The notes beneath the pieces are model-generated. The model was given only the letters and a program-made list of their open reading frames with translations. It was not told where the DNA came from and did no database searches. Below, piece by piece: positions 45,517 through 52,753 of a stretch of 64,000 nucleotides of DNA. Numbering within the stretch: position 1 is the stretch's first letter; every line of letters begins with the position of its first letter. The DNA is from Pigmentiphaga aceris (GTDB lineage Bacteria > Pseudomonadota > Gammaproteobacteria > Burkholderiales > Burkholderiaceae_B). Location of the stretch: contig NZ_CP043046.1 in assembly GCF_008119665.1 (NCBI RefSeq), positions 3,534,001 to 3,598,000 on the forward strand, written 5' to 3'. A program made the position numbers and the translations under genes.

Positions 45517-46470
45517 ATGAGATCAATCAGCTTCGTGGCGGGTGTGGCCGTCGACAAGGACATCTACTACATCGCCAGCACCCTGGACGAATCAGACGGA
45601 GACGCTGGCTATTCCGTCATGCTGTTTTATCAGGCGCAGCGGCAGGAAAAATGGTTCTTTCACTCGCTTCCCGATTGGCGAGTAATCGATGTGGCCTTCC
45701 CGCCCGTCAAGGCCGGTGCGGTAAGAGAGGTCTACGGCCTGGAAGAAAACGGGCGAATCGAAATCTACAGCCGCAATGGCAGCACCGAGATCCAGATCCC
45801 GGGCGCAGGCCTGATCGAGGACGACGGACAAGGCTATGTGAATCGAATCAGGTGCATCGGCGATGCCACGTATGTCTGCGGACACAGCGGGCAGATATAT
45901 GAAAAGAAAGGTGACGAATGGGCCGACATCGGTTTGCCTGACTCGTCCTCCGGCGTACCTGCGCCGAGCGAAGCCGATGCTGGCCAGATTGCAAACACCA
46001 ACGTGCTGGACATCGGCCTTGACGCAGGTGGGCTGATAGCGATCGGCACCGAAGGCATGATCGCCAGGCGCGTTGGCGTGACATGGCAGCAAGTACCAAG
46101 GCTGACCGCCGCCGATCTGCACGGCATATGCGCCGATGAAAACGGCAGGATCTGGATCGTCGGGCAGCGCGGCACGGTCGTTTGCGAGGCAGACGACACC
46201 TTCAAGGTACTGACAACACAATCTCTGGACACGGACTTCTACTCGGTCGCGTCCTTCGGCCAGGAGCTTTATATCGGCGCGGAGGATGGTCTGTATTCAC
46301 TGGTCGACGGAAGTCTGGAGCGCCTGGCGGTCAGCGACACGTTCACGCTGAGCGGGGTGTCGCGCGTCGAGTCCAAGGATGGCGTCCTGTGGGTGCTGTC
46401 CGCAAAGAAACTGCTTCGGTACAACGGAGCGGATTGGGAATGCTTTGAGCATCCAAACAATGCCGATTGA
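45517..46470 (+). CDS. Array protein P1: beta-propeller-like repeat protein, function unknown
   Basis: 317 residues from the ATG at 45517 (MRSISFVAG...); the frame continues upstream through the degraded fragment, but this start aligns with the N-terminal strand of P2 and P3. No signal peptide, so cytoplasmic. The chain is built from repeated strand-turn units of the propeller type: GYVNRIRCIGDATYVCGHSG, WADIGLPDS, LIAIGTEGMIARR, IWIVGQRGTVV, LYIGAEDGLYSLV and LWVLSAKKLLRYNGADWECF. About six blades can be recognised. It is a diverged paralogue of P2 and P3 (49.7-51.7 kb). I do not recognise a named family or function. Confidence 0.7.
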   Translation: MRSISFVAGVAVDKDIYYIASTLDESDGDAGYSVMLFYQAQRQEKWFFHSLPDWRVIDVAFPPVKAGAVREVYGLEENGRIEIYSRNGSTEIQIPGAGLIEDDGQGYVNRIRCIGDATYVCGHSGQIYEKKGDEWADIGLPDSSSGVPAPSEADAGQIANTNVLDIGLDAGGLIAIGTEGMIARRVGVTWQQVPRLTAADLHGICADENGRIWIVGQRGTVVCEADDTFKVLTTQSLDTDFYSVASFGQELYIGAEDGLYSLVDGSLERLAVSDTFTLSGVSRVESKDGVLWVLSAKKLLRYNGADWECFEHPNNAD

Positions 46471-46521
46471 GCCAGATGCCAAGCCGAGGTGATCTACCTA
46501 CCGCGCAAAAACGCGTCAGAC

Positions 46522-47529
46522 ATGGAGCAAAGCTTGACCAACACGCCCAATGCCGAAGACATCCTTGCTCGTTTCGGCGACAAAAGCACCGACCCTCAGC
46601 TTGAAGCCCTCTTCGTCGCGCTGAACACAAAGCGTCGCCCTGAAATGCCCGACCCCGACGACTACCGTTACCACGACTGGGTCTTGGTCAAACGCAAAGG
46701 TGTCGAGCTTGGCTTTTCCGAATCGGAATACCACGCCGCCGCCGAATACTCGGAATGGGGCGAGGGCGATTTGATATTGACGCAGGCTTACTTCTATTCA
46801 GGCTTCGACGAGGTGAAGCCATTCGAAGGTGCCCTGCCCCATGGCCTGACGTTTGCCGACGATCGCGCCACCGTCAGGAAGAAGCTCGCCGCTTTTGAGG
46901 CCACACGTCATTCACATCGCACCGACACGTGGGACGTCGACGGCTACCGGCTCAACGTCACCTATGACGAAGACGATATCGGCATCGACCGCATGGCGTG
47001 CATCGTCTTGCCCGCAACACTCGCGCATGAGCCGGAAGACGTCGAGTTCCCCACGTTGGCACGCTTGATTGCTGCATTCGGCGAACCCTTGAAAGCGGAT
47101 GCCATCGAAGCCTTGTGGCAGGAAGGCTGGGACGACGACTCGCTGGACGACGCGCGCGACGACGGCGACCTGGACCTCAGCGAGTCCTACGGCGTGACGG
47201 TTTACTACGCGGGCAAACGGAAGAAGCGCACCTTGCGCAGCTTCACACTGCATCGGGACCATGACGAAGACTCTACCCAGTGGGGCGGCGATCTACCCAA
47301 CGGCCTGGACTTCGAAGACAGCCCGGAAACGCTGTTTGCCAAGATGCAGGTTCCGCCAGTACAGCAAGATGCCGAGGGGCTGGACGGCTATGCGGTGTGG
47401 CATCTCGACGATTTCACGCTGCATGTGCTGTACAGCAATCTCCACAACCGGTTGCTGCGCGTGACCTTGCACGCGCCGGGGACGTGGAAGTCGGTGGGTG
47501 GCATTGATGAACTGTTGGAAAACGACTGA
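46522..47529 (+). CDS. Array protein D1: two-module acidic protein, function unknown
   Basis: 335 residues; the ATG at 46522 is preferred because it aligns with the D2 N-terminus, though a GTG at 46489 is in frame and neither has a good ribosome site. No signal peptide; strongly acidic. Two copies of a shared module are seen: module 1 (about 85-160) with LILTQAYFYSG, GALPHGLTFADDRATV and WDVDGYRLNVTYDEDD; module 2 (about 235-320) with RTLRSFTLHRD, GDLPNGLDFEDS and WHLDDFTLHVLYS. D2 has the same layout and S1/S2 have one module. Context and paralogy suggest an immunity or recognition-type role, but that is inference. Confidence 0.7.
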   Translation: MEQSLTNTPNAEDILARFGDKSTDPQLEALFVALNTKRRPEMPDPDDYRYHDWVLVKRKGVELGFSESEYHAAAEYSEWGEGDLILTQAYFYSGFDEVKPFEGALPHGLTFADDRATVRKKLAAFEATRHSHRTDTWDVDGYRLNVTYDEDDIGIDRMACIVLPATLAHEPEDVEFPTLARLIAAFGEPLKADAIEALWQEGWDDDSLDDARDDGDLDLSESYGVTVYYAGKRKKRTLRSFTLHRDHDEDSTQWGGDLPNGLDFEDSPETLFAKMQVPPVQQDAEGLDGYAVWHLDDFTLHVLYSNLHNRLLRVTLHAPGTWKSVGGIDELLEND

Positions 47530-47674
47530 GCACGATTCGATGGCGGTAGATCTGACCATGCACGCAAGGAGACAGGGCAAAGATGCTCATTGATATCTCG
47601 TTCCTACTTCCCGCTCGATAAACGGACGCGCGAGATCACTTTCGTCTACTTCAGCCATCCCGAAATAAACTGAG

Positions 47675-48667
47675 ATGACCACGACACCTATTTCGCTGGA
47701 CCTCGTGCTGTCGGCGCTGGGCCGTGGCACGGAAGACACCGCGTTGATTGCGCGTTTCGACGCGGCTACCTTGCGCAACTGGCCCGACCCCGAGGACGAC
47801 AGGGAGATGGTCGAGGGCTACTGGCGTTTCGGTTTCGCGCTGGAGTTCGACCACCGTGTCGCGTTCGAGCGCCGATACGGACGCGCGGGCGCGCAAGGGC
47901 CGCTCGTGGTGTCCGCGATCGTCTTCTATGCGGATGAAGACGAGGGATACACCACCTGGGCACACGCCTTGCCGGCAGAGCTTTCGTTCGACATGTCACC
48001 CGCTGATGTTGCTAAACAGCTTGGTAGCGCCGTAGCGACGCGCGCGCCCTACGACCGTCGTGTCGACAAATTTTTTGTCGGCGATCACGTGCTGGACGTC
48101 TGCTTCGATGACGATGAACAGCGCATCGCATTCGTCTCGATTCGGCTGAAGGACATCTACGAACGCGAGGTCGCGCCTACTTCCGACCTGCGTTGGGAAG
48201 CGCTGGCGCAGGCAATTGCACAAGACGTCGAATCGCCCACGCTGCATGCATCGCTCGCCAGTGCCCTGCGCGTGCCGGTGACCAGCGACGAACTCGATGA
48301 TCGCCAGAACGATGCATTCCATGAAGATCTGGGCCTGACTTTCTATTCGCTCAAGGGCAAGGAGATGCCAGGTGCTGGCGACAAGTCGGTTGCCCGCAAG
48401 CGGCTGGTCAGTGGAATCAAGTTCTGCCGAGCGGGCGTCGCGCGTTCATCCGGCTATGCCGGCACCCTGCCCTTCGGCTTGAACTTCGGCGACGGGCCAG
48501 ATGCGGTACGCGCCAAACTGCCGCCCGATGCGTTCCAGGATGCCTACGAGGCGGGCGGCAGATTCACCTGCACCGTCGACGGCTACTTCTTTCACGTATA
48601 CGTCAGCCTGGTGTTCTGGCAGACCATCGCCGTGTCGGTGTTTCACGAAAGCCAGGCTGCCGATTGA
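47675..48667 (+). CDS. Array protein D2: two-module acidic protein, function unknown
   Basis: 330 residues, paralogous to D1. Module 1 (about 75-165): LVVSAIVFYADEDEG, ALPAELSFDMSPADVAKQLG, VGDHVLDVCFDDDEQ and AFVSIRL. Module 2 (about 225-325): RLVSGIKFCRAG, GTLPFGLNFGDGPDAVRAKLPP, CTVDGYFFHVYVS and the end WQTIAVSVFHESQAAD. That C-terminus is nearly repeated in the pseudogene at 45.4 kb. No signal or membrane segment. The first 70 residues differ more from D1 than the module cores do. Confidence 0.72.
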   Translation: MTTTPISLDLVLSALGRGTEDTALIARFDAATLRNWPDPEDDREMVEGYWRFGFALEFDHRVAFERRYGRAGAQGPLVVSAIVFYADEDEGYTTWAHALPAELSFDMSPADVAKQLGSAVATRAPYDRRVDKFFVGDHVLDVCFDDDEQRIAFVSIRLKDIYEREVAPTSDLRWEALAQAIAQDVESPTLHASLASALRVPVTSDELDDRQNDAFHEDLGLTFYSLKGKEMPGAGDKSVARKRLVSGIKFCRAGVARSSGYAGTLPFGLNFGDGPDAVRAKLPPDAFQDAYEAGGRFTCTVDGYFFHVYVSLVFWQTIAVSVFHESQAAD

Positions 48668-48928
48668 GCGGGAAGGATAGGCAATGAGGTTCGTACCTCG
48701 GAGAGTTAGTCAATGAACGCCACCGAGTATCTTGGTCTGTAGGGACTACCAGGGGCATTTTGTCTTTGCGACTTTTTCGGAGGATGGTTAGGTGAATACC
48801 GTGTGCGTTCAGTTGCCAGTTGCCGTGTAACTGTGGCCCCCCGGTCGCTAGGACGATGCCAAAAGCTGGCCGCTCACCACCGACGTCGAGTAGTACCGAT
48901 TCCACCGATCAATCAATGGATTTCCAAC
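48668..48928. other. Intergenic gap inside the array
   Basis: 261 bp with no supported gene. No promoter, repeat or convincing remnant was recognised, although its position between D2 and S1 makes a lost paralogue possible. Confidence 0.4.
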
Positions 48929-49384
48929 ATGCAGTGGCAGAGTTTTCTGGGCAATTACCATGGCGAGGACAGTATCGAGCGCTTGCTCGACACCCTCGGG
49001 ATTGTCGACGTTCCAAAGCTGAAACGCGGGGATGAGGACGCCTACGTGAAGAATCGCAATGCGGGTGTAGAGCTGACATTCACGGACGAAGACACCCTCG
49101 ACGCGGTGCCCCGACAATATCCAGAGCACGCGCTTGTCCTGACGAACATCCGTTTCTATGGGCCCGGCGCCAGCAAGAAATTCGAGAACTTCACCGCGGC
49201 ACTCCCGAGTGGTCTGATTTTCGACATGTGCTATCAGGATGCGGTGCATGTCCTGGGTCCTGAAGGTGGCAATGATCCAGACAAGACACTGGTTCGGTGG
49301 GATCTGCCCGACCACGTTCTATTTGCCGACTTCAACGACGAGGACAAGCTCAAGGTCGTCAGCGTGCAACTCGCTGGTGCGTAA
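48929..49384 (+). CDS. Array protein S1: single-module protein, function unknown
   Basis: 151 residues from the ATG at 48929 (MQWQSFLGNYHGEDSIERLL); the upstream open frame is basic and not family-like. It has one copy of the D-type module: VELTFTDED, LVLTNIRFYGPG, AALPSGLIFDMCYQDAVHVLGP, WDLPDHVLFADFNDED and VVSVQLAGA. A leading segment LDTLGIVDVPKLKRGDEDAY is shared with S2. No signal peptide. S2 starts 12 bp after its stop. Confidence 0.72.
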   Translation: MQWQSFLGNYHGEDSIERLLDTLGIVDVPKLKRGDEDAYVKNRNAGVELTFTDEDTLDAVPRQYPEHALVLTNIRFYGPGASKKFENFTAALPSGLIFDMCYQDAVHVLGPEGGNDPDKTLVRWDLPDHVLFADFNDEDKLKVVSVQLAGA

Positions 49385-49396
49385 CGCGGAGAACCC

Positions 49397-49627
49397 ATGC
49401 CAACGCTTTATCTGGCTTCGTTGGGAAGCACCTGCAACGATGCAATCGTCCGAGACCTGCTCGGACAACTGTCGATCGCCGATGCCCCCAAGCTGAAGCG
49501 CGATGACGAAGGCGACGATCCGGACAAGAGCCTCGTGCGCTGGGACTTCGATGGCTACTGCGTGTTCGGCGACTTCGAAGACGGCCGGCTGGTCGTCGTG
49601 GACCTGCAATTGCCGGTCGTTGGCTGA
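49397..49627 (+). CDS. Array protein S2: internally deleted S1 paralogue
   Basis: Only 76 residues. The first part (LASLGSTCNDAIVRDLLGQ then LSIADAPKLKRDDE) matches the S1 N-terminus, and the last part (DDPDKSLVRWDFDGYCVFGD, LVVVDLQL) matches the S1 C-terminus from residue about 115 on; the roughly 75 residues between, which include the GLxFD strand region, are missing with the frame kept. GGAGAA eight bases upstream supports the start. It may be a decaying copy or a functional minimal form. Confidence 0.65.
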   Translation: MPTLYLASLGSTCNDAIVRDLLGQLSIADAPKLKRDDEGDDPDKSLVRWDFDGYCVFGDFEDGRLVVVDLQLPVVG

Positions 49628-49651
49628 CCCGGCACCCACATGAGGTCGTAG

Positions 49652-50680
49652 ATGGCCATCCCGACGGACAAGACTATTCAGGCAGGCTGCGCGCTGGACG
49701 GTGCCACGATCATGCTGGCGGAGTCTCTGGATTACGCGCAGGACAACGCCTACGAGGTGAGCTTTGTGGCGGCCTACGCGCCCCGGTATCTGGCAGACGA
49801 TCCATGGCGGGTTCGTGCCTACGAAGCGTGGACGGTCGTGTCGGTCGCATTCTGGGATGCCTTCGGCCTGCGTTGCGTGCTCTCCCGCGAGGGCCAGGTC
49901 CGCTTGTACGGGCCGGGCGGAACGCCCGATCACACAAGCCAGATCGCCGACGCGGGTGTGTTCAACGACACGGCGATCGGCCTGGGCTACGTCAACCGCA
50001 TCCGCGCAATCGGCGACCACCTCTACGTGTGCGGGCAGTCGCGCCAGGTGTGGTGCTTCGCGTTCGACGGCCAGGATTTCGCCTCGGGCACATGGCGCGA
50101 CCTTGCTGCCGGGATGCGCCAAGTGCCAATGCCGGAAATGGACGAAGCATTGGACGGCGACGCGCTGGATGACTGGCTGGGCGCGCACGATGCGGTTGAT
50201 CTCGTGGACATCAACGGCACGGCGACAGATGACCTCTATGCCGTTGGCGACGAAGCCTGGCATTGGGACAGCAGAGAATGGCGGCAACTCGCGCTGCCTG
50301 TCGATGAACCGCTCCACGCCATTGAAGTCGTCTCACGCGATGTGATCTATCTGGTGGGCCACAACGGGACAGTGCTGGCCGGCAACGCGCGCGACGGCTT
50401 CGTCAATCTGTCGCGCACGGAAGACAACCAGAACTTCACCAGCGCAGCATGCTTCGAAGGCAGCCTGTTCCTCGCTGCCCCAGAAGGTCTTTACTGCTAC
50501 GACGCGAACAGCAAACGCATCGCGCCATACTTCACCGGCCTGACCCCGGAACTCCAGGATGCGCATCAGCTTGAAGCGAAAGACGGCATCCTGTGGTCCT
50601 TCGGTTTCAAGGATCTGGCGTGGTTCGACGGCAAAGACTGGACGCGCGTCGATCATCCCGATAACCCGCCGATCCGATGA
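49652..50680 (+). CDS. Array protein P2: beta-propeller-like repeat protein
   Basis: 342 residues, no signal peptide. Repeated strand units: LRCVLSREGQVRLYGPGG, GYVNRIRAIGDHLYVCGQSR, DLYAVGDEAWHWDSREWRQL, IYLVGHNGTVLAGN, LFLAAPEGLYCYDAN and ILWSFGFKDLAWFDGKDWTR. A GAGG lies eight bases before the ATG. Very similar to P3 from about residue 65 to the end, but their first 60 or so residues have diverged. Followed by P3 after 40 bp. Function unknown. Confidence 0.75.
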   Translation: MAIPTDKTIQAGCALDGATIMLAESLDYAQDNAYEVSFVAAYAPRYLADDPWRVRAYEAWTVVSVAFWDAFGLRCVLSREGQVRLYGPGGTPDHTSQIADAGVFNDTAIGLGYVNRIRAIGDHLYVCGQSRQVWCFAFDGQDFASGTWRDLAAGMRQVPMPEMDEALDGDALDDWLGAHDAVDLVDINGTATDDLYAVGDEAWHWDSREWRQLALPVDEPLHAIEVVSRDVIYLVGHNGTVLAGNARDGFVNLSRTEDNQNFTSAACFEGSLFLAAPEGLYCYDANSKRIAPYFTGLTPELQDAHQLEAKDGILWSFGFKDLAWFDGKDWTRVDHPDNPPIR

Positions 50681-50720
50681 CGCCAATTTTCTGCGATCTG
50701 CGACGACACCATCGTATGCC

Positions 50721-51746
50721 ATGAGCAAACACTCCCCTGCTGCCACGATCGAATCGGGAAGCCTCATTCGCGGGGACTTCGCGCTGCTGAACACGTCGAT
50801 CGATTCGCTGCCACAAAGTGACGTCGACTTCTCCAGGGTCAGCGCCTACGAGTACACGGACGCCGAGGTTCCCTGGGCCTACCGCGACTATGACTACGTG
50901 GTGGCTTCGGTCGGTTATTGGCCCGCGACCGGCCTGCGTTGCGTGCTGTCGCGCGAGGGGGAAGGTCGCCTCTATGGTCCGGGTGGCAAGCCCGACCACA
51001 CGTTCCAGATTCCCGGCGCGGGCGTGTTCAACGACACCGCCATCGGCCTGGGATACGTCAACCGCATCCGAGCAATCGGCGACCACCTGTACGTGTGCGG
51101 CCAATCCCGTCAGGTCTGGCGGTTCGAGATCGACGGGAAACACGTTGCGTCCGGCAAATGGCACGACGTCGCTGGCGACATGCGTCAAGCCCCGATGCCG
51201 GCACTTGATGTGGATCTGGAAGGTGACGAACTGGACCGCTGGCTGGACGAACACGACGCAATCGACCTGGTCGACATCAACGGGCCGGCAGAAGACGATA
51301 TCTACGTTGTCGGCGACGAAGCGTGGCATTGGAATGGCAACGCGTGGCACCAGCTCGCCCTCCCCGCTGAAGCGCCGCTACATGCCATTGAAGTCGTCTC
51401 GCACGAGGTGATCTACCTGGTCGGCCAGAACGGTACGGTGCTGACCGGCAATGCGCGCGATGGCTTTGTCGATCTGTCTCGCCCCGAAGACCACCAGGAT
51501 TTCACCGGCGCGGCATGCTTCGAAGGCAATCTTTTCCTCGCCGCACTGGAAGGCCTGTACCACTACGACGCCAACACCACACGCATTGTCCCAATCGCCA
51601 CCGGCCTGACCCCGGAACTCCAGGACGCCCATCAGCTTGAAGCAAAAGACGGCATCCTTTGGTCCTTCGGTTTCAAGGATCTGGCGTGGTTCGACGGCAA
51701 ACGCTGGACACGTGTCGATCATCCCGACAACCCGCCCATCAAGTGA
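50721..51746 (+). CDS. Array protein P3: beta-propeller-like repeat protein, tandem copy of P2
   Basis: 341 residues from the ATG at 50721 (MSKHSPAAT...); the frame remains open upstream into P2 but this start aligns with P2. Same repeat units as P2 (LSREGEGRLYGPGG, GYVNRIRAIGDHLYVCGQSR, DIYVVGDEAWHWNGNAWHQL, IYLVGQNGTVLTGN, LFLAALEGLYHYDAN). Long runs of identical bases in the last 250 bp show recent duplication or homogenisation, while the N-terminal 60 residues differ strongly. Last gene of the array. Confidence 0.75.
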   Translation: MSKHSPAATIESGSLIRGDFALLNTSIDSLPQSDVDFSRVSAYEYTDAEVPWAYRDYDYVVASVGYWPATGLRCVLSREGEGRLYGPGGKPDHTFQIPGAGVFNDTAIGLGYVNRIRAIGDHLYVCGQSRQVWRFEIDGKHVASGKWHDVAGDMRQAPMPALDVDLEGDELDRWLDEHDAIDLVDINGPAEDDIYVVGDEAWHWNGNAWHQLALPAEAPLHAIEVVSHEVIYLVGQNGTVLTGNARDGFVDLSRPEDHQDFTGAACFEGNLFLAALEGLYHYDANTTRIVPIATGLTPELQDAHQLEAKDGILWSFGFKDLAWFDGKRWTRVDHPDNPPIK

Positions 51747-51868
51747 GCCGCGTCTGGCCAAGGCAGGCAATGTCCACCGTCGAGCATTCTCGATATCAGG
51801 TAGTCTGCCCTGGCGCATCCAAGCGATCCGAACACAAGCCATGCGCCGGATCGCCGTCAAGGAACGAC

Positions 51869-52630
51869 ATGCCCACGGAACATACGACCATCTCCACACC
51901 AGATGGCAACTGTCCTGCTCACGTACTGACGCCCGAAGGCAGCGGCCCCTGGCCCGCCATCATCTTTTACGCTGACGCGGGCGGCATTCGCCCGGCCATG
52001 GTCGACATGGCAAGGCAGCTTGCCAATGCCGGGTATGTGGTGCTGTTGCCCGACCCGTACTACCGCTTCGGCGCTTACGGCCCGTTGGTACCGAAAGACG
52101 TCTTCGCCGGTGATGTCGGTGCAATTCTTGGCCCACTGATGGCGACCACGGGAAACGACAAGGCAGCGGCGGATACCGGCGCATTCCTTGCCTGGCTCGA
52201 CACCCGCAACGATGTCGCAAGCGGCAAGTTCGGTGCCGTGGGCTTCTGCATGGGTGGCGGCATGGCGATTGCGTCGGCGGCGAGCTGGCCCGATCGCTTC
52301 GGTGCTGTCGCCAGCTTCCATGGTGGAAACCTGGCGAGCGACGCGCCGGCCAGTCCACATCGGCTTGTGCCCAAGTTGGCCGCCGAGGTTTACCTTGCCG
52401 TTGCGGAGAACGATCCTCACTACCCGCCGGACATGGCTGTGCGTTTTGAAGCGGCCTTGACGGCGGCGAACGTGCCCTACCAAACCGAGCAATATGCCGC
52501 CGCCCATGGCTGGATGGTTCCGGACTTCCCTGTCCATAACGGCAGCGAAGCCCGCCGTGGCTGGCAGGCGATGTTGGCGTGGTTCGATCGCACGCTGCGG
52601 ACGACTGCATCGGCACCTGCGGCAGTTTGA
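51869..52630 (+). CDS. Dienelactone hydrolase family protein
   Basis: 253 residues of alpha/beta-hydrolase fold. The nucleophile is Cys in VGFCMGGGMAI (about residue 125), the family-characteristic replacement of Ser, with the catalytic His in AAHGWMVPDFP (about 211) and a candidate Asp in AENDPHYPP. Dienelactone hydrolases open the lactone ring in chloroaromatic degradation, but many family members act on other esters. The ATG at 51869 has AAGGAA five bases upstream; the open frame further upstream has no family features. Convergent with the TonB receptor gene. Confidence 0.88.
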   Translation: MPTEHTTISTPDGNCPAHVLTPEGSGPWPAIIFYADAGGIRPAMVDMARQLANAGYVVLLPDPYYRFGAYGPLVPKDVFAGDVGAILGPLMATTGNDKAAADTGAFLAWLDTRNDVASGKFGAVGFCMGGGMAIASAASWPDRFGAVASFHGGNLASDAPASPHRLVPKLAAEVYLAVAENDPHYPPDMAVRFEAALTAANVPYQTEQYAAAHGWMVPDFPVHNGSEARRGWQAMLAWFDRTLRTTASAPAAV

Positions 52631-52661
52631 TCGACCGCTGACAACATTGCTTGAACACCCA

Positions 52662-52698
52662 TAAAAAAATCTCCGCAAGGCGTTACCGCCTGCGGGGA
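52662..52698 (-). terminator. Terminator of the TonB receptor gene
   Basis: Stem CTCCGCAAGGCG / CGCCTGCGGGGA around a four-base loop, followed on the minus strand by ATTTTTTTA. Confidence 0.88.
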
Positions 52699-52753
52699 TC
52701 GATAGACTGCGCCAGCAAAGACAGCGCTGGGAAAACCCAGCGCGCTTCACCCA

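Noticed and set aside
45156..45563. A 135-codon minus-strand open frame beneath the degraded D fragment
   Set aside because: The plus strand shows clear homology to D2 across the same bases; the minus frame has no family features.
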